64,000 nt of DNA, taken from NCBI GenBank assembly GCA_019638485.1, contig JAHBTP010000001.1, positions 1,240,001 through 1,304,000 of the forward strand, in the 5' to 3' direction. The notes below the pieces were generated by a model that was not told where the DNA came from, did not search any database, and saw only the letters and a list, made by a program, of their open reading frames with translations. Within the stretch, counting starts at the first letter, position 1, and each line of letters starts with the position of its first letter. A program made the translations under genes and the position numbers. Below, in pieces: positions 42,145-50,829 of this stretch. The DNA is from Ferruginibacter sp. GTDB taxonomy: Bacteria; Bacteroidota; Bacteroidia; Chitinophagales; Chitinophagaceae.

Positions 42145-43383
42145 ATGGATTTACAACCAATAAAAAACAGATTCGGCATTACCGGTAATACTACCGGGCT
42201 AAACCATGCCTTACATACTGCAGCGCAAGTAGCAAGCACTGACCTGAGTGTAATTATTAGTGGAGAAAGCGGTGTGGGTAAAGAAGTATTTTCACAAATT
42301 ATCCATACGCTGTCACCCAGAAAACATAATCCATTTATTGCAGTAAACTGTGGTGCCATTCCGGAAGGTACAATTGACTCGGAATTATTTGGCCATGAAA
42401 AAGGCTCTTTTACCGGTGCCGTAGATAGCAGGAAGGGCTATTTTGAAACTGTAAATGGTGGTACTATTTTTTTAGATGAGATAGGTGAAATGCCTCTTGG
42501 AACACAAGCCCGGTTATTGCGTGTACTCGAAACAGGAGAATTCATTAGAGTAGGCTCAAGCAAGGTACAAAAAACAGATGTACGGGTAATTGCTGCAAGT
42601 AATAAAGATTTATTAGAACTTTCCCAAAAAGGGAGATTTAGAGAGGATTTATTTTACAGATTGAATACCGTGCCTATTCGCGTTCCTGCATTACGCAATA
42701 GAAAAGAGGATATCTTATTACTCTTTAGAAAATTTGCTGCTGATTTTTCTGATAAATACAAATCCATTCCGGTTCAATTGGATGATGAAGCTAAAGCCCT
42801 TTTATTAGCCTATCCATGGCCGGGAAATATAAGAGAGTTAAAAAATATTGCAGAACAAATTTCTGTGCTAAGCAAAGACCGTATTTTATCTGCCAATCAA
42901 CTACGTACCTTCTTACCTGAGCATTCTAATGCTCAGCTGCCTATGCTTGCCGGACATGGCAATGTAACACAAACCGAATTTGCAAACGAAAGAGAAATCA
43001 TTTACAAACTATTCTTCGACTTAAAAAAGGATGTAAATGAAATGAAGAAAATGTTTTTCGACCTTGCACAAAATCCTCAATTGGCACAACATGTGCCCGT
43101 TTACTCAGAAGACGTTTCGCAAAATGAATTCCACCCTTCATTATCTACTCCCTCACCTATTGTTTCTTCCCCAGTATATATTCAGGGAAACGAGAGTAGT
43201 GGCAACATCCACCAACATGAAATAATAGATGAATCATTAAGCATCATGGATATGGAAAAGGAGTTAATTATTAAAGCACTAAAAAAACACCGTGGTAAGA
43301 GAAGGGATGCTGCAAATGATTTAGGAATAAGTGAAAGAACACTATACCGAAAACTAAAAGAATATAATATTGATGACCTATAG
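42145..43383 (+). CDS. Sigma-54-dependent transcriptional activator without receiver domain
   Basis: 412 residues. The AAA+ domain fills the N-terminal two-thirds: Walker A GESGVGKE (about 33-40), GSFTGA loop that contacts sigma-54, Walker B IFLDEIGE. A Fis-type helix-turn-helix closes the protein (KHRGKRRDAANDLGISERTLYRKL). There is no N-terminal receiver or GAF domain, so control is probably by level, by a partner, or by the 100-residue linker between AAA+ and HTH. It is co-transcribed with miaB and lptE; target promoters are unknown. Confidence 0.9.
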   Translation: MDLQPIKNRFGITGNTTGLNHALHTAAQVASTDLSVIISGESGVGKEVFSQIIHTLSPRKHNPFIAVNCGAIPEGTIDSELFGHEKGSFTGAVDSRKGYFETVNGGTIFLDEIGEMPLGTQARLLRVLETGEFIRVGSSKVQKTDVRVIAASNKDLLELSQKGRFREDLFYRLNTVPIRVPALRNRKEDILLLFRKFAADFSDKYKSIPVQLDDEAKALLLAYPWPGNIRELKNIAEQISVLSKDRILSANQLRTFLPEHSNAQLPMLAGHGNVTQTEFANEREIIYKLFFDLKKDVNEMKKMFFDLAQNPQLAQHVPVYSEDVSQNEFHPSLSTPSPIVSSPVYIQGNESSGNIHQHEIIDESLSIMDMEKELIIKALKKHRGKRRDAANDLGISERTLYRKLKEYNIDDL

Positions 43384-43392
43384 AAATATCCG

Positions 43393-43917
43393 ATGAAAAT
43401 AAAATATTCATTCCTAATAAGTCAAATTGCAGCAGTCATTTTCGTATTTTCTTTTTGCTTTGCAACGTGCAAATACGGATTTAAAGATAGTGCCCCCATT
43501 CCTTCTGATATAACCACATTTAGAGTAAACTATTTTGAGAACCATGCAGAATATGTAAACACTCAACTGAGTCCTCAGCTAACGGAAAAACTAAAGCAGA
43601 AAATAATTAGTACTACCCGTTTAAGACAAACAAACAATGATAATGCACACTACGATATTAGCGGTTATGTATCACAATATGCCACATCTACGGTTGGTAT
43701 AAGTGGAAATAATGCCAGTGCAAACAGGCTCACCGTAAGCGTCCATTTAACATTTAAAAACACACTAGATCAAACAAAAAATTTTGATGCAGATCTTTCC
43801 CGTAGTTTTGATTTTGCGGCAAATCAAAGTTTAACCCAGGCGGAAGCCTCTTTAAACGATGAAATAGTTAAAAATTTAGTTGACGAAATATTCAATAAAA
43901 TCTTTTCTAATTGGTAA
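43393..43917 (+). CDS. lptE: LPS-assembly lipoprotein LptE-like
   Basis: 174 residues. A lipoprotein-like signal ends FATC (Cys26, an imperfect lipobox), followed by KYGFKDSAPIP, which matches the first strands of LptE family proteins, and repeated polar strands typical of the plug. LptE sits inside the LptD barrel and helps pass LPS. In this window lptD lies 40 kb away. It follows the sigma-54 activator by 9 nt in the same operon. Confidence 0.75.
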   Translation: MKIKYSFLISQIAAVIFVFSFCFATCKYGFKDSAPIPSDITTFRVNYFENHAEYVNTQLSPQLTEKLKQKIISTTRLRQTNNDNAHYDISGYVSQYATSTVGISGNNASANRLTVSVHLTFKNTLDQTKNFDADLSRSFDFAANQSLTQAEASLNDEIVKNLVDEIFNKIFSNW

Positions 43918-43938
43918 ATTCATTTCTTCTTAGCTTTG
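43911..43938 (+). promoter_or_regulatory. Internal promoter before the TPR-like gene
   Basis: TTG (43911-43913), 17 nt, TAGCTTTG (43931-43938), then only 4 nt to ATG 43943. A short-leader or leaderless start within the lptE-secG run. Confidence 0.5.
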
Positions 43939-43942
43939 AACC

Positions 43943-44710
43943 ATGCTGCAAAAGGAATTACTTAATAAAACTTTCCCTCAAATAACAGACAGTAATAAAG
44001 AAGACTTCCTGTCTGATTTAACCGAGTGCTATCCTTATTTTCTGCCTGCCGCATATTTTTTACTCCGGCAAAAAGGAAACTTTGAAAAAATACCATTCCT
44101 GGCAGCTAAAGTTGCATTGGGCTTTAATTCTTCTTTTTTACTTCAGCAAAGATTATTAGATGACGATATAATTGAAAAAGAAGAACTTTCATCTATTGCC
44201 TCAATACAAAATCAAATATCGGTTAAAAATGATTTACCCGTATCCTCCGATGATATGGACAAGGATAAAAATCAAATAACTGAACAGAAAGTTAACCCGG
44301 AAGATAAAGAAAGGATTATTCCTCAACCGATGAAAGAAGAGCAGCTTGGTGAACTAACCTTTGAACCATTATACACTACAGATTATTTTGCATCACAGGG
44401 AATAAAAATAACTGACGAAATGCTTAATAATGATAAACTCGGAAAACAATTAAAGAGTTTTACAGCATGGCTAAAAACAATGAAAAGAATTCCACCCGCT
44501 CAAAATGAGGCAGCTATAGATAGATCCATTGAGGTAATTGCAGAAAAAAGTAATAAAGAGGAGGAAATTAATACTACTTCTATGGCAGAAGTATATGAAA
44601 ATCAAGGGAAATTTGAAAAGGCAAGGGAGATATATAAAAAATTAAGTTTGCAAAATCCTTCTAAAAGCGCTTACTTTGCAGCCAAATTGGAAAAAATAAA
44701 AGACTATTGA
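43943..44710 (+). CDS. TPR-like protein between lptE and secG
   Basis: 255 residues, soluble. The last third (about 200-250) has one TPR-like pair (AEVYENQGKFEKAREIYKKL). The middle is charged and probably disordered (Lys, Glu, Asp, Gln). A protein of this kind occupies this place between lptE and secG in many Bacteroidota, but I know of no function. It starts 4 nt after a -7 box and is followed by secG with a 1-nt gap. Confidence 0.65.
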   Translation: MLQKELLNKTFPQITDSNKEDFLSDLTECYPYFLPAAYFLLRQKGNFEKIPFLAAKVALGFNSSFLLQQRLLDDDIIEKEELSSIASIQNQISVKNDLPVSSDDMDKDKNQITEQKVNPEDKERIIPQPMKEEQLGELTFEPLYTTDYFASQGIKITDEMLNNDKLGKQLKSFTAWLKTMKRIPPAQNEAAIDRSIEVIAEKSNKEEEINTTSMAEVYENQGKFEKAREIYKKLSLQNPSKSAYFAAKLEKIKDY

Positions 44711-44711
44711 T

Positions 44712-45086
44712 ATGTTAGTGTTTTTTGGGATATTAATAATGATTGCTTCAGTGATTCTTGGCTTTATTGTATTGGTTCAAAATCCAAAAGGTGGCGGCTT
44801 ATCCGGCACATTTGGTGGAGTAAGCAACCAGTTAATTGGCGTTAGGCAATCTACTGATATAATGGAAAAAGGCACCTGGATTTTTGCCGGTATAGTAGGT
44901 TTACTTTGCGTTATTTCACCAGCCTTTATTCCTATTGAAGGTAAGAGTTCCAATGACGACCTTTTAAAAGGAATTAATACAAAGCCTCAAACAGCACCTG
45001 CAGCGCCTGCACAAACACCAGCTAATACTGCTCCTATGCCGGGCACCACTCCGGCTCCTGTTGTTCCTGCACCCACTGCACCTTAA
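44712..45086 (+). CDS. secG: Preprotein translocase subunit SecG
   Basis: 124 residues. Two transmembrane helices joined by the SecG loop (LVQNPKGGGLSGTFGG), then an unusually long tail rich in Ala, Pro and Thr. SecG assists SecYEG in protein export. The proline-rich tail of about 35 residues is longer than in most SecG proteins and probably extends on the periplasmic side. It ends with a strong terminator. Confidence 0.92.
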   Translation: MLVFFGILIMIASVILGFIVLVQNPKGGGLSGTFGGVSNQLIGVRQSTDIMEKGTWIFAGIVGLLCVISPAFIPIEGKSSNDDLLKGINTKPQTAPAAPAQTPANTAPMPGTTPAPVVPAPTAP

Positions 45087-45107
45087 TTTCTATAAATAAT
45101 ATTTAAC

Positions 45108-45136
45108 AACCCCGTTCAATTGAGCGGGGTTTTTTA
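45108..45136 (+). terminator. Rho-independent terminator after secG
   Basis: AACCCCG / CGGGGTT stem with a 10-nt loop, then T6, 20 bp past the secG stop. Confidence 0.85.
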
Positions 45137-45168
45137 TTCATTATGTTTGACAAAGTATTTTATTACTT

Positions 45169-46188
45169 ATGAAAAAATGGCTTTTAATAATATTTCTTTG
45201 TATCACCGTCGCAGCAGGATATACCCTTTGGCAAATTCTTATAAGGCCACTTAATCCGCCAGATAAAGGTTATTTCTATGTTCCAACAAACACCAAAATG
45301 CCGGATTTAAAATCCTCCCTTTTAAACCAACAGATCGTAAAGAATTCCTTTTTTTTAAATCAGGTAATTAAATATGGGAAATTTAAAAACCCGCGTGCCG
45401 GCAGATATAAAATAAGCCATTCAATGAGTCTAATGGACTTAATAAAGGATTTAAAACGAGGTAACCAAACGTCTATTAAATTAGTAATTACTAAACTGCG
45501 TACAAAAGAAGACCTTGCAGGTAAAATTGGGCGTCAGTTTGAAGCAGATTCTCTTCAGGTAATACATTTCTTGTTAAATAATGACTCATTAAAGAAGTAT
45601 GAAACAGATACCAATACTGTAATGACCCTAATTATACCTAATACCTATGAGCTTTATTGGAACGGAAGTTTTAGTCGTATATTAAACCGATTAAAAGTGG
45701 AACATGATAAATTTTGGACAAACGAAAGAAAGGAAAAAGCAACAGCACATGGCTTAACTATCGGTGAAGTGTACACGATGGCCAGTATAGTGGAAGAGGA
45801 AACTAACATCTTGTCTGATAAACCCCTTATTGCCAGTGTATATATCAATCGTTTAAAAAAGGGAATGAAGTTAGAAGCCGACCCTACTGTTAAATATGCA
45901 AGCAGAAATTTTGGACTAACTCGAATTTTACACGGCCACTTAAAATTTCCATCTCCTTATAATACATATTATAAAGCAGGATTACCACCGGGGCCTATTT
46001 GTACACCATCACAACAAACAATTGATGCAGTATTAAATGCTCCGCAAACAAAATATTTATTCTTTGTAGCTAAGCCCGATTTTAGCGGATATTCTAACTT
46101 TGCCATTAATTATGAAGAACATAAAAGATTTGCCAAATCTTATCGGCAGGCACTGGATAGCTTAATTATATCCAAACAAAGACAATAA
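45169..46188 (+). CDS. mltG: Endolytic murein transglycosylase
   Basis: 339 residues. One N-terminal transmembrane helix, a LysM-like region (about 40-110) and the YceG/MltG catalytic domain with the conserved Glu in ASIVEEETN (about residue 207), ADPTVKYA and GLPPGPICTPS. MltG cuts nascent glycan strands and helps set their length. The stop overlaps the ATG of the YihY gene (TAATG), so the two are translationally coupled. Confidence 0.93.
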   Translation: MKKWLLIIFLCITVAAGYTLWQILIRPLNPPDKGYFYVPTNTKMPDLKSSLLNQQIVKNSFFLNQVIKYGKFKNPRAGRYKISHSMSLMDLIKDLKRGNQTSIKLVITKLRTKEDLAGKIGRQFEADSLQVIHFLLNNDSLKKYETDTNTVMTLIIPNTYELYWNGSFSRILNRLKVEHDKFWTNERKEKATAHGLTIGEVYTMASIVEEETNILSDKPLIASVYINRLKKGMKLEADPTVKYASRNFGLTRILHGHLKFPSPYNTYYKAGLPPGPICTPSQQTIDAVLNAPQTKYLFFVAKPDFSGYSNFAINYEEHKRFAKSYRQALDSLIISKQRQ

Positions 46189-47129
46189 TGACCATCACCC
46201 GATTTAAAAATATAATTTTAAATAACAGCCTTTACAAAGGCCTTATCCATTTGTTGAGCAGATGGAAAATTCCTGGATTTGAAGGAGTAAGTTTAATTGA
46301 TGTAATTAAAGCATTTAGGGTTCAAATAAAAATGGTGGGGCTTAGGGAACGTGCTGCTGCAGTGTCTTATCATTTTATTATGGCGCTGCCACCCTCCTTT
46401 TTATTCCTATTTACCCTTTTACCACACCTACCCTTTTTTTCAATAAAAAGTATTAAAACACAGCTACATGCTGTAATTTATGACATCATTCCTGCAAAAG
46501 AATATAACGATAACCTGATTAAATTTATAGATTCGTTTATTGACCAATCACGAATTGGATTACTATCATTTTCTCTCCTTCTATCTTTATTCTTTGCATC
46601 AAACGCTATGATGGGATTGATGCGTGCTTTTAATAAAAAATATCATGGACTAACTAATCGGAAAGGAATATATGTACGCTGGGTAGCCATTAAACTCACT
46701 TTTATTGTATTTGGCTTACTTATGGCTTGTTTGCTGTTGATGGTGATGCAAGGAAAGCTATTGAATTGGTTAGTTAAAGATACCGGATGGAGGACGGTTA
46801 TTTTATACACCCGATGGATTTTTATTACGCTATTAATTTATTTCATTATTGCATTCATTTACAGATACGCGCCGGCTGTTCAAAAAAGATGGAAAATATC
46901 TAATCCCGGCACTTTTATCGCTACCTTGCTATGTATTTTATCGTCATTAGGGTTTTCTATTTTCGTTGACAATTTCGGCCGATTTAATGCATTATATGGC
47001 TCTATCGGAACATTGTTTATGGTTATGGCGCTCGTTTTTATCAATTCATTGGCATTGTTAATTGGTTTTGAATTAAATGTGAGTATAAAATCAACAAAAG
47101 CAAAACAGGAACAATATAAGAACTTGTGA
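46188..47129 (+). CDS. YihY/BrkB family membrane protein
   Basis: 313 residues with six transmembrane helices of the YihY/BrkB fold. The RERAAAVSYHFIMALPPSFLF motif marks the family. Once annotated as ribonuclease BN, now thought to be a transporter or scaffold of unknown substrate. Coupled to mltG by a 1-base overlap. Confidence 0.85.
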   Translation: MTITRFKNIILNNSLYKGLIHLLSRWKIPGFEGVSLIDVIKAFRVQIKMVGLRERAAAVSYHFIMALPPSFLFLFTLLPHLPFFSIKSIKTQLHAVIYDIIPAKEYNDNLIKFIDSFIDQSRIGLLSFSLLLSLFFASNAMMGLMRAFNKKYHGLTNRKGIYVRWVAIKLTFIVFGLLMACLLLMVMQGKLLNWLVKDTGWRTVILYTRWIFITLLIYFIIAFIYRYAPAVQKRWKISNPGTFIATLLCILSSLGFSIFVDNFGRFNALYGSIGTLFMVMALVFINSLALLIGFELNVSIKSTKAKQEQYKNL

Positions 47130-47191
47130 AAAGCATTTTCCTAAAAAATTTACCATCCCCATTTCGTAACTTTAATACCTAATTTTATATT

Positions 47192-47797
47192 ATGCAAAAG
47201 TGGTGTTTGTTTTTAATGATTGCTGCCGTATCAACTATGGCCTTTATTACAGAGGTTTTACCTATCGGAAGCAAGCTCCCGGAAGCAGATTTAAAAATGA
47301 AAGATATTTCAGGCAATGAGATGACAATGAAATCTATTGCAAAAAAGAACGGCCTCTTAGTTATGTTTAGCAGCAACGGCTGCCCCTATGTAATAAAAAA
47401 TGAACAGCGTACTTTAACTATTGCAGAGTATGCGTTGCGAAATAATATAGGTGTGGTTTTGCTCAACAGCAATGAAGCCCAGCGCAATGAAGATGATAGC
47501 TTTGAAGCCATGAAAAACTATGCAAAGAGTTTACAATATCGCTGGCCATATTTGTTAGATGAAAACAGTGTGGTTGCTAATGCCTTTGATGCTAAACGTA
47601 CACCGGAAGTCTTTTTGTTTAATAGAGATTTGACCTTAGTCTATCACGGTGCAATTGATGATAATCCTGCAGATGAATTGGCTGTTACCCGTCAACATCT
47701 CCGTGAGGCAATTAATGAAATGGTAAACGAAAAATCAATAACAGTAAAGGAAACTAAGGGAATCGGATGTATTATTATGAGAAAGAAAAAAGGATAA
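47192..47797 (+). CDS. Exported thioredoxin-fold (redoxin) protein
   Basis: 201 residues. A signal or membrane segment (about 1-18) precedes a redoxin domain with NGCPYVIKNEQ, where a peroxidatic or resolving Cys sits in the thioredoxin site but the second Cys is Val. A further Cys near the C-terminus (GIGCIIMRK) could resolve it. The family is widespread in Bacteroidota with no proven substrate. Convergent with the TlpA-like gene. Confidence 0.75.
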   Translation: MQKWCLFLMIAAVSTMAFITEVLPIGSKLPEADLKMKDISGNEMTMKSIAKKNGLLVMFSSNGCPYVIKNEQRTLTIAEYALRNNIGVVLLNSNEAQRNEDDSFEAMKNYAKSLQYRWPYLLDENSVVANAFDAKRTPEVFLFNRDLTLVYHGAIDDNPADELAVTRQHLREAINEMVNEKSITVKETKGIGCIIMRKKKG

Positions 47798-47824
47798 TAG
47801 GGCTTTCTCCAATTCACAAAGTAT

Positions 47825-48304
47825 TTACAATGCCGCTTTTACTTCTTTTTCAAATGTAACGGCATCAATCTCATCTTCAAAGAATTTTTTATAGCCTGTA
47901 TGCGTATTTAAAATTAACGTTGCCGGAATACTCCCCTCCCATGTTGGAAACAATTTTGGACAAAAATAATCGGCATCCGTTTCATCTAACCATTTTACAG
48001 GCGCATTAAATTGATGTACGCTAACAAATGTGGCAATACCAATAGGATATTGGCTTTTTAAATCCACACTTAATAATAGTAAGGAGGCCTTCCCTTTATA
48101 TTCATTAATCACTTTTACAAATCCCGGAATTTCAGCTACACAGGGTTTACAAAAAGTAGCCCATACGTTTATAACTTTAACAGCCGGTCCGGTAGTATCC
48201 TTTAGATATCTTTGCACATCTTCAATCTTCCAACGCTCTATTCCTTGTGCTTGAGTTGATAATATAGCGAAACAAAGCAGGATAGTTAATAATATTTTCA
48301 TCAT
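47825..48304 (-). CDS. TlpA-family thiol-disulfide oxidoreductase
   Basis: 159 residues. Signal peptide (about 1-19, ending STQAQ), then a thioredoxin fold with the CxxC pair in WATFCKPCVAEIP. TlpA-like proteins reduce disulfides in the periplasm, often for cytochrome c or copper-site assembly. Context gives no clue about the partner. Divergent from lpdA. Confidence 0.85.
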   Translation of the reverse strand: MMKILLTILLCFAILSTQAQGIERWKIEDVQRYLKDTTGPAVKVINVWATFCKPCVAEIPGFVKVINEYKGKASLLLLSVDLKSQYPIGIATFVSVHQFNAPVKWLDETDADYFCPKLFPTWEGSIPATLILNTHTGYKKFFEDEIDAVTFEKEVKAAL

Positions 48305-48374
48305 AATGCTAATTTAAACTCATTATTGGGTTTGTCCATTAAAAAAGTATAATTATAGTGTCATAAACACCTAT

Positions 48375-48405
48375 TTGGTTAGTTAACACAGGTAAAGTAG
48401 TTTTG
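48375..48405 (+). promoter_or_regulatory. Promoter of lpdA
   Basis: TTG (48375-48377), 20 nt, TAGTTTTG (48398-48405), then 29 nt to ATG 48435. Consensus -33/-7 spacing. Confidence 0.65.
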
Positions 48406-48434
48406 CTTCGTTTAAAACATTAAAATCACTTCAC

Positions 48435-49823
48435 ATGGCATATGATGTAATTGTTATTGGCAGTGGCCCCGGTGGATATCCGGCAGCTATACGCTCGAGC
48501 CAATTGGGTAAAAAAGTAGCAATCATTGAAAAAGAAAGTCTGGGCGGTATCTGCCTTAACTGGGGTTGTATTCCAACCAAGGCACTTTTAAAAAGTGCAC
48601 AGGTTTATGAATATGCCAAACATTCCACTAATTATGGCATTGAAATAACCGGGGCAAAACAGGATTTCCCTGCAGTTATCAAACGCAGCAGAGGAGTAGC
48701 AGATAAAATGAGCAAGGGTGTTCAGTTTTTGATGAAAAAGAATAAAATTGAGGTTATTTCCGGTTATGGCCGAATTACTGCTCCGGGTAAGGTGGAGGTA
48801 ACCGCTGCCGATGGGAAAAAGCAAACCTTAGAAGCAAAAAATATAATTATCGCTACCGGAGGTCGTGCTCGTGAATTGCCTTCAATGCCTATTGACGGTA
48901 AAAAGATTATTGGCTATCGCGAAGCTATGTCCCTTGCCTCCCAACCAAAGAGTATGATTATATGCGGTAGTGGGGCAATAGGAGCTGAATTTGCCTATTT
49001 TTATAATAGCATGGGCACTAAAGTTACTATTGTTGAATTCATGCCTCGTATTGTACCGGTTGAAGATGAAGATATCAGCAAAGAGCTGGAAAAGCAATAT
49101 AAGAAACAGGGTATGGATATTATGACCAATAGTGAGGTTACTAAAGTAGATACTTCAGGTAATGGTGTTAAGGCTTATGTTAAAACAGCCGGTGGTGAAG
49201 TAGTACTTGAGGCAGATATTTTACTCAGTGCGGTAGGTGTTGTAGCAAACCTTGAAAATATTGGTCTTGAACAATTAGGAATAAAAACTGAAAAAGGAAA
49301 GATTATTGTTGATGCCAATCAGCAAACCAATGTTCCGGGTATCTATGCAATTGGTGATTGCACACCCGGCCAGGCCTTAGCTCACGTTGCGTCTAAAGAA
49401 GGCATTAATGCTGCAGAACATTTAAGCGGTATGCACCCAGAACCTTTAGATTATCATAATATTCCCGGATGCACATACAGTACTCCGGAAATTGCATCCG
49501 TAGGCTTTACAGAAAAGGCAGCAAAGGATGCCGGATATGAAATTAAAGTTGGTAAGTTCCCTTTCATGGCAAGTGGAAAAGCAAGTGCTGCAGGAGCAAC
49601 TGAAGGATTTGTAAAAGTAATCTTCGATGCGAAATATGGTGAGTTCTTAGGATGCCACATGATTGGTTACAGTGTTACAGAAATAATTGCTGAAGCAGTG
49701 GTGGCCCGCAAGCTGGAAACAACTGCACATGAAATTTTAAATGCTGTTCATCCGCACCCTACCATTAGTGAAGCTGTAAAAGAGGCTACAGCTGTAGCTT
49801 ACGGAGAAGCAATAGATATTTAA
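48435..49823 (+). CDS. lpdA: Dihydrolipoyl dehydrogenase
   Basis: 462 residues. The E3 flavoprotein of 2-oxo-acid dehydrogenase and glycine-cleavage complexes; it reoxidises lipoamide with NAD+. FAD-binding GSGPGGYPAA, redox-active pair GGICLNWGCIPTKA, NAD-binding GSGAIGAEFA, and the His-Glu active-site pair in AVHPHPTISEAV are all visible. Single gene with its own promoter and a strong terminator, so it may serve several complexes. Confidence 0.96.
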   Translation: MAYDVIVIGSGPGGYPAAIRSSQLGKKVAIIEKESLGGICLNWGCIPTKALLKSAQVYEYAKHSTNYGIEITGAKQDFPAVIKRSRGVADKMSKGVQFLMKKNKIEVISGYGRITAPGKVEVTAADGKKQTLEAKNIIIATGGRARELPSMPIDGKKIIGYREAMSLASQPKSMIICGSGAIGAEFAYFYNSMGTKVTIVEFMPRIVPVEDEDISKELEKQYKKQGMDIMTNSEVTKVDTSGNGVKAYVKTAGGEVVLEADILLSAVGVVANLENIGLEQLGIKTEKGKIIVDANQQTNVPGIYAIGDCTPGQALAHVASKEGINAAEHLSGMHPEPLDYHNIPGCTYSTPEIASVGFTEKAAKDAGYEIKVGKFPFMASGKASAAGATEGFVKVIFDAKYGEFLGCHMIGYSVTEIIAEAVVARKLETTAHEILNAVHPHPTISEAVKEATAVAYGEAIDI

Positions 49824-49840
49824 GTCATTAAAATCAATAT

Positions 49841-49880
49841 ATACAAAAGGCTGCCAAAATTAAATGGTAGCCTTTTGTAT
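49841..49880 (+). terminator. Rho-independent terminator after lpdA
   Basis: ATACAAAAGGCT / AGCCTTTTGTAT, 12 perfect pairs extended inward, separated by a 16-nt centre; symmetric, so it can stop both strands. Confidence 0.85.
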
Positions 49881-49974
49881 GATAGTATATGGGTAATTCG
49901 TTAAACTTTAGCTACCCTATTAGAAGATAAAGTCAGGTATCTCACCGAGTCAAATGCAAACCCTTAGATAGACA

Positions 49975-50733
49975 TTAATTTGCAAACACTTTCTTTAATA
50001 AGTCCGTTACTCTTGCAGCCGGGTCTTTCCTAATCTTTTGCTCTTCCAATCCAATTGTATAAAACAAACCATTTAATGCACGTTCCGTTACATAGGCTGA
50101 TAAATCAGTGTTTACCTTATTTGGAGAAAAGCGATTGTAGGCTTTAAAAACATCTTCCCAGTACTTTGTTGCATTTACCTTATCTAATGAGGCATTAATT
50201 ACAGGTCGCATTTGTTCAGTAAGTTCAGAGGTAGTAGCATGCTTAAGATAATCAGTAGCCGCAAAATCACCACCACGTAAAATGTTTAATCCATCCTTTA
50301 CAGTCATTCCCTTTATAGCATGTAAAAAGATATTAGACACATCTCCTGCAGCATCTTCTGCAGCCCGATTCATGGATAGGATGGCTTTATCCACTAAGGA
50401 GCCCATTCCCATTGAACGAAGCGTTCTTTCCATCTTTTGTGCTTCTTCCGGCATCACAATCTTAATCGCTTCATTTGCAAAATAACCATCAGCAGCATGA
50501 AGAATCTTGGTACTATTTATCGTTCCTGTATTTAAAGCTTCCTTTAATCCGGCTACTATTTCATCACTACTTAACCCACCTCCTTTATTACCTGTTAGCT
50601 TCTGAGTAATATCACTTAACATTCCACCGGATGTGGAATCTTTTCCGGTAACTTTTTTTAGCTTATCTAACGTTATTTGCCCAAAGGATAAAGTGGAGGA
50701 AAATAATAAAAAACAGCAAATCACTTTTTTCAT
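49975..50733 (-). CDS. DUF4197 family exported protein
   Basis: 252 residues. Signal peptide (about 1-18, ending SFGQ) and a DUF4197 helical domain (AGLKEALNTGTINSTKIL, KIVMPEEAQKMERTLRSMG, ILRGGDFAATDYLK). The family is a Bacteroidota/Proteobacteria exported helix bundle of unknown function. Monocistronic by context; divergent from the dehydrogenase gene. Confidence 0.85.
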   Translation of the reverse strand: MKKVICCFLLFSSTLSFGQITLDKLKKVTGKDSTSGGMLSDITQKLTGNKGGGLSSDEIVAGLKEALNTGTINSTKILHAADGYFANEAIKIVMPEEAQKMERTLRSMGMGSLVDKAILSMNRAAEDAAGDVSNIFLHAIKGMTVKDGLNILRGGDFAATDYLKHATTSELTEQMRPVINASLDKVNATKYWEDVFKAYNRFSPNKVNTDLSAYVTERALNGLFYTIGLEEQKIRKDPAARVTDLLKKVFAN

Positions 50734-50829
50734 ATACCTAATTTTTTCAAATATAAAAACATAGAGGGTAACAACCGGCTAATGTTTAATAATAAAATCT
50801 TAATTTTCTTACTCCATAATTTATAATGT

